Below are positions 24,218 through 32,932 of a DNA stretch of 44,481 bases, piece by piece; positions within the stretch are counted from its first letter, which is position 1; each line of letters opens with the position of its first letter. Under the pieces are notes generated by a model. The model searched no databases. It saw only the letters and a program-made list of their open reading frames with translations, and was not told where the DNA came from. Origin of the DNA: Lachnospiraceae bacterium UBA5895 (GTDB lineage Bacteria > Bacillota > Clostridia > Lachnospirales > Lachnospiraceae); contig DJEP01000035.1 in NCBI GenBank assembly GCA_002431915.1, forward strand, positions 1 to 44,481, given 5' to 3'. The position numbers were made by a program, and so were the translations under genes.

Positions 24218-25144
24218 ATGAAGATAGCAGTCATCGGCGCCGGAGCCATGGGATCTATCTACGGAGGACACCTCTCAGAGAACAATGAAGTCCTCATGAT
24301 AGACACCAATCCGGAAGTGGTAAAAAAGATCAACGAAAACGGCATACGGTTACAGGAGAACGGAACCGAGAAAATCTGTCATCCGCGGGCAACACAGGAT
24401 ACGACAAAAGAGACACCGGCAGATCTGGTCATCCTCTTTGTAAAAGCCTTATATTCCAAAGCAGCCCTGCAGAGCAACAGACAGCTGATCGGATCGGACA
24501 CCTACCTGCTGACATTGCAGAACGGAGCCGGACATGAGGAACTTCTCGGAGAGTTCACAGACACCGCCCACATTATCATCGGAACGACAGAGGATAACGG
24601 AGCAGTACTGGAGGACGGAAGCATCCGGCACGGAGGCATGGGACGGACAAATATCGGTATGCTGCAGCCGGATGAGAATCACATCCTCGACAGAATCGCA
24701 CAGACCTTTGATGCGTGTGGATTCCAGACGAAGATTCACGAGAACATCCAGTATCTCATCTGGGACAAGCTTTTTACCAATGTATCGCTCAGCGCACTGA
24801 CAGCAGTATTCCAGGTACCGATGGGATATATCGCAGGTAATGAATATGCATGGAAAGTAGCCAGACAGCTGATCCGTGAGGCAGTCAGAACGGCGGAAGC
24901 GCTGGGACTGCACTTCGACGAGGAAGAGATCGCAGCGAGAGTGAAGGCTACTTCAGAGAACAATCCACAGGAACTGACCTCAATCTGTATGGACATCAAA
25001 AATCACCGGAAGACAGAGGTCGAGACCATCAGCGGCGCAGTGGTACGGGCGGCAGCCCGTGCGGGGGTTGCGGTACCGGCGCACGAGATCGTGGTAAATA
25101 TGATTCACGCTTTGGAGAGCAGACAGGAGGAAGATCATGTTTGA
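24218..25144 (+). CDS. PanE/ApbA-family reductase in the glycoside operon
   Basis: This 308-residue NAD(P)-dependent enzyme has a Rossmann motif VIGAGAMGSIYGGHL at its N-terminus, the family segment DLVILFVKALYSKAAL and the catalytic-region helix IWDKLFTNVSLSALTAVFQ. Members reduce alpha-keto acids such as ketopantoate. Its place inside a catabolic operon suggests it reduces a keto-acid or keto-sugar product of the pathway rather than serving coenzyme A synthesis; this is inferred. It overlaps the DUF6379 gene by 8 nt, which implies coupled translation. A paralogue lies at 14976 with low visible identity. Confidence 0.85.
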   Translation: MKIAVIGAGAMGSIYGGHLSENNEVLMIDTNPEVVKKINENGIRLQENGTEKICHPRATQDTTKETPADLVILFVKALYSKAALQSNRQLIGSDTYLLTLQNGAGHEELLGEFTDTAHIIIGTTEDNGAVLEDGSIRHGGMGRTNIGMLQPDENHILDRIAQTFDACGFQTKIHENIQYLIWDKLFTNVSLSALTAVFQVPMGYIAGNEYAWKVARQLIREAVRTAEALGLHFDEEEIAARVKATSENNPQELTSICMDIKNHRKTEVETISGAVVRAAARAGVAVPAHEIVVNMIHALESRQEEDHV

Positions 25145-25589
25145 ACAATTTTTGGTAAGAAAGGACAGCCTTGAGAACGTAGTGGAAGACGGAAAAGTCA
25201 CCGGCTTCAAGTTCGGCGTCAGAATCGCAGATTACAGAGGCGTATTCCTCTCCTTACATAACGGCTACTATATCGAGTGTGATGGGGTGGTATATCCCAG
25301 GGAAGCACAGAGAATAGAGATTAATGGCAAGGCACCCAGAACCTTTGAAGAGACAAAGAAGTGCTGCCTGGAGCATTGGAACTACGATGACGAAGCAATG
25401 ATCTATGTAACCAAGGAAGGCGGGCTGAAACCCGGCAGCCATGTACTCCGGGTACAGCAGTCCGTACTGAACACTTACGGCTATATGCCGATGTTGGAAG
25501 ACTGGGTGAAGAATCCTCCCGTTCCCGGCAGCGGTGCAGGAGCAGGCAAGACACAGGTTATTTGTGAGTTTCATTTGGATTTGCAGTAG
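25137..25589 (+). CDS. C-glycoside deglycosidase beta-subunit-like protein (DUF6379/CGDB)
   Basis: This 150-residue protein starts MFEQFLVRKDSLENVV and has conserved-looking blocks GFKFGVRIADYRGVFLSLHN, YIECDGVVYPREAQRIEING, and PGSHVLRVQQSVLNTYGYMP. I recognise it as the small beta-sandwich family formerly called DUF6379, the beta subunit of C-glycoside deglycosidases such as DfgB and CarC. In those complexes the small subunit caps the active site of the TIM-barrel alpha subunit. Here it sits 11 nt before such an alpha subunit. GGAGGAAG precedes its ATG, inside the preceding gene. Family assignment is from memory of its sequence style and context, not from a search. Confidence 0.82.
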   Translation: MFEQFLVRKDSLENVVEDGKVTGFKFGVRIADYRGVFLSLHNGYYIECDGVVYPREAQRIEINGKAPRTFEETKKCCLEHWNYDDEAMIYVTKEGGLKPGSHVLRVQQSVLNTYGYMPMLEDWVKNPPVPGSGAGAGKTQVICEFHLDLQ

Positions 25590-25600
25590 GAGGGAAGAAA

Positions 25601-26674
25601 ATGTCAGAGATTAAAAGAGGCGTATCCTTATACAGCTATCAGCAGGAACAGTTTTTCAAGAGAATGGATTGGAAGGATATGATCCGAGAGGTTCATGACA
25701 ATCTGAAATGTGACGGTATCGAGATCATCGATGAAGCCACGATCCGTGATTATCCCTTCCCCAGCGAGCAGTTCATCTATGAATTCAACAACGAGATGGC
25801 TCGTTACAATATGAAAGGTGTGGCAATGGACATCTACTTTGATCCCCTGCAGTTCAGGGATCATGTGATGAACCATGAAGAGGGATTGCTGCGATTAAAG
25901 CACGACATCGAGCTCGCTTCCAAGCTGGGCTTCGAGACTGTCAGATGCCTGTGTGCGATCCCCATCGATATCATCGAAGCAGCCATTCCTACAGCAGAGA
26001 AATATAATGTCAAGATCGGTAAGGAGATCCACATTCCTTTCCCTATCAAGAGAGGCAATAAACTGAGTATGTATACTCAGGCGACCAACCTTCCGATCAA
26101 CTACCATATGTGTGAAGAGATCATGGATCTGGTAGACCGGACCGGTACCAAGCACGTAGGACTGGTACCTGACTTCGGCATCTTCCAGCATTCTCCTTCT
26201 CAGGTATCGATTGATTACCAGAAGAGACACACTCCTTATCCGGAAGCCATTGACTTCCTGGTAGAGAACCGTAAGAATTACGAGCCGGCAGAACTGGCAG
26301 CTAAGGTCAAGGAGCTTTACCCGAAGTTCGACTACAACGGCAAGATCGCTACCAGCATTGCTATCCGAGATTCCATTGCTGATCCGGAGGATATTCTGGA
26401 GATCGTTCCTTATATCACGAGTATCCACGGTAAGTTCTACAACATGACCGAGATCCCCGGGGAGCCCGGAAAATACGAAGAACTGGCAATTGATTACGAG
26501 AATCCCATTAAGTGTCTCGTACAGGGTGGCTATAACGGATACATCGATTCCGAGTTCGAGGGTCAGAGAGACCAGCAGGATCGCGGGGAAGAATATCTGG
26601 TGGATGAAGTGGAACAGGTAAGAAGACATCACGAAATGATGGATCGCATCATTCGTAAATACGAAAATAAATAA
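25601..26674 (+). CDS. C-glycoside deglycosidase alpha-subunit-like TIM-barrel protein
   Basis: This 357-residue protein is of the sugar phosphate isomerase/epimerase (AP endonuclease family 2) fold. A plausible metal site is complete: E142 and H144 in KEIHIPFP, D191 in VPDFGIF, H276 in SIHGKFYN and E318 in DSEFEGQ. The catalytic subunits of C-glycoside deglycosidases (DfgA/CarB type) have the same fold. They cleave the C-C bond between a 3-oxo sugar and its aglycone by metal-assisted elimination. The DUF6379 partner is directly upstream and a Gfo/Idh/MocA dehydrogenase, which could supply the 3-oxo substrate, directly downstream. O-glycosides could be substrates too. GGAGGG precedes the ATG. 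Confidence 0.83.
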   Translation: MSEIKRGVSLYSYQQEQFFKRMDWKDMIREVHDNLKCDGIEIIDEATIRDYPFPSEQFIYEFNNEMARYNMKGVAMDIYFDPLQFRDHVMNHEEGLLRLKHDIELASKLGFETVRCLCAIPIDIIEAAIPTAEKYNVKIGKEIHIPFPIKRGNKLSMYTQATNLPINYHMCEEIMDLVDRTGTKHVGLVPDFGIFQHSPSQVSIDYQKRHTPYPEAIDFLVENRKNYEPAELAAKVKELYPKFDYNGKIATSIAIRDSIADPEDILEIVPYITSIHGKFYNMTEIPGEPGKYEELAIDYENPIKCLVQGGYNGYIDSEFEGQRDQQDRGEEYLVDEVEQVRRHHEMMDRIIRKYENK

Positions 26675-26712
26675 AAACGAATAAATAACAGAGAGAACAA
26701 GGAGGAAACAAA

Positions 26713-27816
26713 ATGAAAAAGCTGAAGATCGGAATTATCGGCTGTGGTGGTATTGCCAATCAGAAGCATCTGCCTGCATTGAAAGGACAAAGTGATCTGT
26801 GTGAAATGGTGGCATTCTGCGATATTATCGAACAGAGAGCACAGAAGGCAGCAAAAGAGTATGGCACGGAGGACGCAAAGGTATACACCGACTATAACGA
26901 GCTGCTGAAAAATCCCGATGTGGATGTCGTTCATGTGCTGACCCCCAACGTGGCACACTGCCCCATCACTGTAGCTGCTTTCGAGGCTGGCAAGCATGTA
27001 ATGTGTGAGAAGCCCATGGCACACAACAGTGATAGCGCCAGAAAGATGGTGGAAGCATGGAAGAAATCCGGCAAGAAGTTCACCGTAGGTTATCAGAACA
27101 GATTCCGCCCCGATATACAGAACCTGTACAAGGCATGCAGAGCAGGTGATCTGGGAGATATCTACTACGGCAAGGCTCACGCAGTCCGCAGAAGAGCGGT
27201 TCCCACCTGGGGCGTATTCCCCAACAAGGCATTACAGGGCGGTGGTCCCCTGATCGATATCGGTACCCACGCACTGGACATCACCCTTTGGTGTATGGAC
27301 AACTACGAAGTAGACAGCGTTATGGGGTCTGTATTCTACAAGTTGGGAAATCTTCCCGAGGCAGTGGAAGGCAACCTGTTTGGACCATGGGATCCCAAGA
27401 CTTATGAGGTAGAGGACTCCGCAATGGGTTTCATCAAAATGAAGAACGGCGCTACGATCAATCTGGAAGCCAGCTGGGCACTGAATATCCTTGACTCCAG
27501 AGAGGCATCTACCACCCTCTGCGGTACCAAAGCAGGTGCGGAAGTTCATAACGGTATGAGTTATCCCGTGAGAGAGCTGATCTACAACAGAGGCAAGAAC
27601 GGACTGTTGCTGGAGGAGAAAATCTCCGGAAGCGGCGAGATCGCATACTTTGCAGGCAAAAAAGTAGAGCCCGCAGATCTGGAGGCTGAGCAGTGGCTGA
27701 AGGCAATCATCAATGACACCGAACCCCTCGTAAAACCCGAGCAGGCACTGAGAGTTACTGAAATTCTCGAAGCAATCTATAAATCGGCAGAAACAGGAGA
27801 AGCTGTTAAGTTCTGA
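26713..27816 (+). CDS. Gfo/Idh/MocA-family glycoside dehydrogenase
   Basis: This 367-residue enzyme has an N-terminal Rossmann domain (IGIIGCGGIANQKHLPAL), the family motif CEKPM (E99, K100) and the C-terminal active-site block GGGPLIDIGTHALD with D182 and H186. The segment YYGKAHAVRRRAVPTWGVF is, as I remember it, like that of the puerarin 3''-dehydrogenase DgpA of gut bacterium PUE. The predicted reaction is NAD-dependent oxidation of the sugar 3-OH in a glycoside to a ketone, which activates the anomeric bond for elimination by the preceding alpha/beta pair. AAGGAGG precedes the ATG. The 38-nt gap from the alpha-subunit gene is consistent with one operon. Confidence 0.87.
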   Translation: MKKLKIGIIGCGGIANQKHLPALKGQSDLCEMVAFCDIIEQRAQKAAKEYGTEDAKVYTDYNELLKNPDVDVVHVLTPNVAHCPITVAAFEAGKHVMCEKPMAHNSDSARKMVEAWKKSGKKFTVGYQNRFRPDIQNLYKACRAGDLGDIYYGKAHAVRRRAVPTWGVFPNKALQGGGPLIDIGTHALDITLWCMDNYEVDSVMGSVFYKLGNLPEAVEGNLFGPWDPKTYEVEDSAMGFIKMKNGATINLEASWALNILDSREASTTLCGTKAGAEVHNGMSYPVRELIYNRGKNGLLLEEKISGSGEIAYFAGKKVEPADLEAEQWLKAIINDTEPLVKPEQALRVTEILEAIYKSAETGEAVKF

Positions 27817-27856
27817 TAGATTATGAAAAAGTAAAAACACAAGAAAGGAATAAGGT

Positions 27857-29425
27857 ATGAAGAAAAAACTTTTAGCTGTATTGATGACAGGGGTTATGGC
27901 AATGAGTATGCTGGCAGGCTGCGGCAATTCCGAAGATGCGGAAGTAGCCGAAAGCACAGCGGCAGGCAGCGAGCAGGCTTCCACAGAGGCAGGTGAAGCT
28001 GCAAATGACGGTGAGCTCACAGACATCACCTTCTACATGGCAGATATTGCAGGTATCGGTAATGAGAACGCAGAGCATGTAGAAGAGGCTCTGAATGAGA
28101 TCACTGAGGAAAAGATCGGTGTTCACGTAGACTTAAATCTGATCGAAGCAGGTGATTTTACGACACAGGTAAACCTGGCAATCACAAGTAATGACAAGAT
28201 GGATCTGTGCATGATCATGCCTCTGGCAGCTTCCGGAATGTCTGCAATGGTAGCAAACAACCAGCTGATGGAGTTAAATGATCTCCTCGACGAGTATGGT
28301 CAGGGCATTCAGGATGCTATGGGACAGTATCTGGATGCAGGACGCATCGGTGATTCCTACTACGAGATACCGACCTATCGTCTGTACAGCTCCAACCTGG
28401 CAATCGTCATGAGAAAAGATATCCTCGAAGAACTGAACCTGGTAGAGAAGGCTGAGAATATGACTACATGGGCAGAGTTTGAAGAGATTCTTCAGGCAGT
28501 GTCTGAAAACTATGACATCGCCCCCATCGGTGGTGCCAACGGCGCAGTATTTGTAAACGATGTTGTTTATATGTGCGGTGACAATCTGTCCGATGCAGTT
28601 ACCTTCGATACTTTGGGATCACAGGCATTCTTCCTTTCCACAGATGATAACGGTAACGTATATTCTCTGACCAGTACCGACGATTTCAAGAATGCACAGG
28701 CTCGAGTAAAGAAATGGTGGGACAACGGCTGGGTATACAAGGACAACCCTACCACTACTGAGCAGAATACCTCCCTTATGAAGCAGAACCTGGTATTCTC
28801 CGTAACCAACACCGTAGAGCTGGGTGCTGAGGCATCCTGGCTGGGCAACACCGGCTACGAAGTAGTCATCAGGGAAATCGTTCCCAACAGCGTAACCAAC
28901 CAGCACGTAAACAAGTTCGGTCTGGGTATTCCCATCACCGCAGAGGAACCCGAGGCAGCTATGAAGTTCGCTAACCTGATGTACACCGATGCAGATGTTA
29001 TGAACCTGCTTGACTGGGGCGTAGAAGGCACCGACTATGTCATGAAGGATGGCGAAGCTGATTATCCCGATGGCGTAAGTGCTGATAACGTAAGCTATCA
29101 CAACAAGGACTTCCTCATGGGCAACTACTTCCTGGCAGCTCCATGGGCTGGCAACGGCTACGGCTCTGACTTCCGTAACGTAGCTCTTGAGGAACTGAAG
29201 AAGGCTCCGGTATCTCCTTACCTGGGATTCAACGCAGATACCTCTGAGCTGACCAACGAGATTGCAGCAGTTACCAATGTAATGAACGAGTACATCAACA
29301 ACATCCGAAGCGGAGCTTTTGATGATGCAATGTACGAGGAGTTCCAGAACGCTCTGAACGAGGCCGGTATGCAGAAGATCGTAGATACTTATCAGCAGCA
29401 GTTGAACGAGTGGCTGGGCAAATAA
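27857..29425 (+). CDS. CUT1-type sugar ABC transporter solute-binding lipoprotein
   Basis: This 522-residue lipoprotein has a signal peptide MKKKLLAVLMTGVMAMSM and lipobox LAGC with the lipidated Cys at position 22, followed by a Ser/Ala/Glu linker. The mature part is an LplA/LipO-type binding protein, with a C-terminal block (about 440-520) like DUF3502: KAPVSPYLGFNADTSELTNE to the end. Such proteins bind oligosaccharides or glycosides outside the membrane and deliver them to LplB/LplC permeases. The ligand here is probably the glycoside processed by the operon. Expression relative to the permeases may be raised by the hairpin at 29469-29496. Confidence 0.9.
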   Translation: MKKKLLAVLMTGVMAMSMLAGCGNSEDAEVAESTAAGSEQASTEAGEAANDGELTDITFYMADIAGIGNENAEHVEEALNEITEEKIGVHVDLNLIEAGDFTTQVNLAITSNDKMDLCMIMPLAASGMSAMVANNQLMELNDLLDEYGQGIQDAMGQYLDAGRIGDSYYEIPTYRLYSSNLAIVMRKDILEELNLVEKAENMTTWAEFEEILQAVSENYDIAPIGGANGAVFVNDVVYMCGDNLSDAVTFDTLGSQAFFLSTDDNGNVYSLTSTDDFKNAQARVKKWWDNGWVYKDNPTTTEQNTSLMKQNLVFSVTNTVELGAEASWLGNTGYEVVIREIVPNSVTNQHVNKFGLGIPITAEEPEAAMKFANLMYTDADVMNLLDWGVEGTDYVMKDGEADYPDGVSADNVSYHNKDFLMGNYFLAAPWAGNGYGSDFRNVALEELKKAPVSPYLGFNADTSELTNEIAAVTNVMNEYINNIRSGAFDDAMYEEFQNALNEAGMQKIVDTYQQQLNEWLGK

Positions 29426-29468
29426 GCAGAAGCATTATGCAAAAGAACAGCATCCTGTAATGTAATCA

Positions 29469-29496
29469 GGGGGAGTGACCACACGGAAGCTCCCCC
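29469..29496 (+). other. intercistronic hairpin between binding protein and permease genes
   Basis: GGGGGAG (29469-29475) pairs perfectly with CTCCCCC (29490-29496) around a 14-nt loop. An A-rich, not T-rich, tract follows, so it is more likely a 3' stabiliser of the binding-protein mRNA than a terminator. Confidence 0.7.
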
Positions 29497-29531
29497 ATAA
29501 GAGAAATAAGAGACCGTGGGAGGACAGGTAT

Positions 29532-30887
29532 ATGCACACGGAGCAGAAAAAAGAAAAACTGAAAAAAATCCTGGGAGAGATCACGACATGGATATTGATC
29601 CTGCTGTCGGCAGCATCCTTGTTCCTGCCATATTCCCAGTACAAATATAAGAGCAGCACTTATACATTGACCGGACTGGAAATGTTCACCGGCAAGCTGG
29701 TCATGAAGAAGACTGTAGAGATCGCACCGGTGAGATTCCTCATTGTGATTGCCATCGCAGCCGGAATCGTGGCACTGCTGACTTTATTACACGAAACGAT
29801 CCATTTTCTGAATGAAAAACAATACGGCCTCAGCCTCTGCCTGGCATCGGTAGCGCAGATCGGCTGTGAGATCGTGTTTATCGTACGGGTCAAGGACTTT
29901 ATGGACGGCACCAAAAAGGCAGGCATCGACTTCGGCATCATGATGGGCGTTGGACTGAGTCTGTTGCTCCTGATCCGGGGAGTTATTCTCCTGTATCATA
30001 AGGGCTGTCTGTGTATGCTGGACTTCATGGTAGTACCCGGACTGCTCTACATATTTATCAACAATTACCTGCCGATGGTAGGTATCACCTTCGCATTTAA
30101 AAAGATTGACTTTTCCGTAGGCGTATGGAGAAGTGCATGGTGCGGATTTGATAATTTCAAATATCTGTTCGCAACCAAGGACGCATTTATCATCACGAGA
30201 AATACCCTGGCTTACAACGCCGTATTTATTGTATTATCCAATATTCTCGGCATTCTCGTAGGAATTTGTCTCTGTGAGATTTCTAAAAAATGGCTCAAGA
30301 AGGTCAGTCAGAGCTGCATCCTTCTGCCACAGCTGATTTCCGCAGTTATCATTTCCTACATTGTATTCGGATTCTTAAGTGCAGAGTCCGGATTTATCAA
30401 CAAGAGCATTATTACAGATGGTTATATAGATTTCTACAATACCAGAGTATACTGGCCATTCATTATTGTATTTGTATATCTCTGGAAACAGATCGGATAC
30501 AGTTCCATGATCTATCTGTCATCCATCGTCGGTATCGACAGAAGTCTGTACGAGGCTTCTTACATCGACGGATGCAGCAGATGGAACCAGATCCGATATG
30601 TGACGCTTCCGCTGTTGAAACCCACGATTATTACTTTGGTGCTGTTACAGGTAGGACGTATCTTCTATTCTGATTTCGGACTGTTCTATCAGGTGCCTAT
30701 GGACTCCGGTTCCCTGTACCGTGTAACCAATACGATTGACACCTATGTATATCGAAGCCTGATGCAGAACAACAACGTATCCATGTCGGCGGCAGCCAGT
30801 GCATATCAGGCAGTATTAGGATTTATTATCGTCATTATCGCTAACATGGTGGTACGTAAGGTCGATAAAGACAGCGCAATGTTGTAG
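29532..30887 (+). CDS. LplB-type ABC transporter permease with an N-terminal extension
   Basis: From about residue 165 on, this 451-residue protein is a CUT1 permease of the LplB type (PGLLYIFINNYLPMVGITFAF, then the EAA-loop YEASYIDGCSRWNQIRYVTLP). The first roughly 160 residues are an extra membrane module with about four hydrophobic segments and charged loops, not found in ordinary members of about 300 residues. I chose the ATG at 29532 because GGGAGG (29518-29523) is correctly spaced; the in-frame upstream frame overlaps the hairpin. It pairs with the permease at 30900. No ATP-binding subunit is encoded nearby, so a shared MsmK-like ATPase elsewhere is likely. Confidence 0.88.
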   Translation: MHTEQKKEKLKKILGEITTWILILLSAASLFLPYSQYKYKSSTYTLTGLEMFTGKLVMKKTVEIAPVRFLIVIAIAAGIVALLTLLHETIHFLNEKQYGLSLCLASVAQIGCEIVFIVRVKDFMDGTKKAGIDFGIMMGVGLSLLLLIRGVILLYHKGCLCMLDFMVVPGLLYIFINNYLPMVGITFAFKKIDFSVGVWRSAWCGFDNFKYLFATKDAFIITRNTLAYNAVFIVLSNILGILVGICLCEISKKWLKKVSQSCILLPQLISAVIISYIVFGFLSAESGFINKSIITDGYIDFYNTRVYWPFIIVFVYLWKQIGYSSMIYLSSIVGIDRSLYEASYIDGCSRWNQIRYVTLPLLKPTIITLVLLQVGRIFYSDFGLFYQVPMDSGSLYRVTNTIDTYVYRSLMQNNNVSMSAAASAYQAVLGFIIVIIANMVVRKVDKDSAML

Positions 30888-30899
30888 GAGGAGATCGTT

Positions 30900-31802
30900 A
30901 TGGAAAAAAGAAAAAAGACAACAAGTGAGACGATTTTCCAGATCTGCATTGGAATCGTACTGATCATAGCGACAGTACTGGCAGTCGTTCCTTTTATACT
31001 TCTCATTTCCTCGTCTTTTACGGCAGAGGATGTGTTACTGAGTAAAGGCTACGGCTTCTGGCCTGCAAAGTTCAGCGTATATGCTTATGAGTATCTGTTT
31101 GTTACCAATCGGGACAAGATTTTTTCCGCATACGGACTGACGATTCTCGTTACCATCGTCGGAACGGCAATTGCTCTGTTTATTGGACCACTGCTGGCAT
31201 ATCCGATCTCCCGTAAGGATTATCCCCGGAGAAAGATCGTGAACTTCATCGTATTTTTTACGATGATCTTTAATGGTGGTACAGTAGCTTCCTACATCAT
31301 ATGGACACAGGTATTCAATATCCGTAACAGTGTAGCGGCATTGATCTTCCCGACGCTTTTGTTAAACGGCTTCTATATCATGCTGATGAAGAATAATTTC
31401 TCGAATAATATTCATCCGGCGTTGATTGAGGCAGCCAAAGTAGACGGCGCGGGAGAGTGGTTTATCTACTTCAAGATCATATTACCCCTGTCACTGCCGA
31501 TTCTTGCAACGGTAGGTCTGATGATTGCCATTGCCTACTGGAATGACTGGGTGAATGGTCTGTACTATATCACAGACAGCAGGTTGTATTCACTGCAGGT
31601 ATTTATGAACAGTATCATTAATAATATCAAGTCGCTGGCGTCGATGAGCGGCAGTGCCGATTTCGGCGGAGTCAAGGAGCTTCCCGGTACCGGAATCCGG
31701 ATGGCAATGGCTGTGATCGGTATTATCCCGATCTTCGCTTTGTATCCGTTCTTCCAGAAGGCATTTGTAGCAGGTATCGCTTTGGGCGGCGTAAAAGAAT
31801 AG
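30900..31802 (+). CDS. LplC-type ABC transporter permease
   Basis: This 300-residue inner-membrane protein has six predicted helices and the CUT1 EAA-loop HPALIEAAKVDGAGEWFIYFK that contacts the ATPase. The N-terminus ETIFQICIGIVLIIATVLAVV and the C-terminal FFQKAFVAGIALGGVKE are typical of LplC/YtcP-type permeases. It starts 12 nt after the LplB-type gene, with GGAGGAG upstream, and 12 nt before the second dehydrogenase gene. Together with the binding protein it forms the glycoside uptake system. The ATPase must come from another locus. Confidence 0.92.
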   Translation: MEKRKKTTSETIFQICIGIVLIIATVLAVVPFILLISSSFTAEDVLLSKGYGFWPAKFSVYAYEYLFVTNRDKIFSAYGLTILVTIVGTAIALFIGPLLAYPISRKDYPRRKIVNFIVFFTMIFNGGTVASYIIWTQVFNIRNSVAALIFPTLLLNGFYIMLMKNNFSNNIHPALIEAAKVDGAGEWFIYFKIILPLSLPILATVGLMIAIAYWNDWVNGLYYITDSRLYSLQVFMNSIINNIKSLASMSGSADFGGVKELPGTGIRMAMAVIGIIPIFALYPFFQKAFVAGIALGGVKE

Positions 31803-31814
31803 GAAGGGCTGAGT

Positions 31815-32876
31815 ATGGACAAAATCAAGATTGGTATTATCGGATTCGGATTTATGGGACAGGTACATTTAAGAGAACTGTCCAAACGGGATGACATCGA
31901 GGTAACTGCAATCTGTGAGATCGTACCGGAGAAGTTAGCAGAAGTACCGGAAGGGATTCGGACATATGACAATATGGATGATCTGTTGGCAGATGAGAAT
32001 GTGGAGACGGTGATTATCGCTATCCCGAATCATCTCCATCTGGAGGCAGTGAAGAAGGCTGCAGAGAGTGGAAAAGACATCATCTGTGAGAAGCCAGTTG
32101 CGCTGAATCTGCAGGAGCTGGATGAGATGGAGCGGGCGGTGAAGGCAGCAGGTGTCCGTTTCACCGTACATCAGCAACGAAGATTCGATGAAGATTTCCG
32201 TACGGCAAAGGAAGTTCTGGACAGCGGTACTCTCGGCAAGGTATACACGATCCAGTCCTCCCTCTATGGCATCAACGGCAATATGCATGACTGGCATGTG
32301 TTCCGTAAATACGGCGGCGGTATGCTCTATGACTGGGGAGTACATCTTATCGATCAGCTGCTGTGGATGGTGGATTCCCGTATCGTGACCATTTTCGCTG
32401 ATGTGAGAAATGTGATCAACGAAGAGGTAGATGATTACTTCAAGATCCTGTTCCGTTTCGAAAATGGCATCACCGGTGAGATTGAGCTGGGTACCTATTT
32501 CCTCAAAGATAAGGAAAAATGGTTCGAACGCCACTGGTTCATCGGCGGCGACAAGGGTACGATGTATTCCGACGGTTTTGATCCGGTAGGCAAGATCTGC
32601 CGGACGAGCCGTTTACTGACCAATGTTCCCGGCAAGACGACCATGACGGCAGCAGGACCCACGAGATCCTTTGGACCACCCGCACCCGGCGTACTTCTGA
32701 CAGAGGATCTGCCGGAGGTAAACGTAGCCCACAGTATGTATTTTGATAATTACGTAAAAGCCTGCAGAGGTGAGGAAGACTTCCTCGTAACCATCCCTCA
32801 GGTGCGCAGAGTGATGCAGGTCATGGAGGCAGTCAGACTGTCCGCGTCCATGGGAAAGAGCATCTCCATTGAGTAA
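31815..32876 (+). CDS. second Gfo/Idh/MocA-family oxidoreductase
   Basis: This 353-residue enzyme has the Rossmann motif IGIIGFGFMGQVHLREL, CEKPVALN and an active-site block GGGMLYDWGVHLIDQLLWM. It differs clearly from the family member at 26713. Possible roles are reduction of the released 3-keto sugar, oxidation of another position, or handling of a second glycoside type; sequence alone cannot decide. The gene starts 12 nt after the permease with GGAAGG upstream, so it is within the operon. The length and domain order are normal for the family. Confidence 0.88.
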   Translation: MDKIKIGIIGFGFMGQVHLRELSKRDDIEVTAICEIVPEKLAEVPEGIRTYDNMDDLLADENVETVIIAIPNHLHLEAVKKAAESGKDIICEKPVALNLQELDEMERAVKAAGVRFTVHQQRRFDEDFRTAKEVLDSGTLGKVYTIQSSLYGINGNMHDWHVFRKYGGGMLYDWGVHLIDQLLWMVDSRIVTIFADVRNVINEEVDDYFKILFRFENGITGEIELGTYFLKDKEKWFERHWFIGGDKGTMYSDGFDPVGKICRTSRLLTNVPGKTTMTAAGPTRSFGPPAPGVLLTEDLPEVNVAHSMYFDNYVKACRGEEDFLVTIPQVRRVMQVMEAVRLSASMGKSISIE

Positions 32877-32932
32877 TTTGGCAGATGATTTTTATAAGAG
32901 ACAGGAAAATGACAGGAAAGGAAAGACTAACG

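Noticed and set aside
29469..29496. Operon-splitting terminator between binding protein and permease
   Set aside because: The stem is followed by an A-rich tract rather than T residues, and the permeases have no promoter of their own that I can see.
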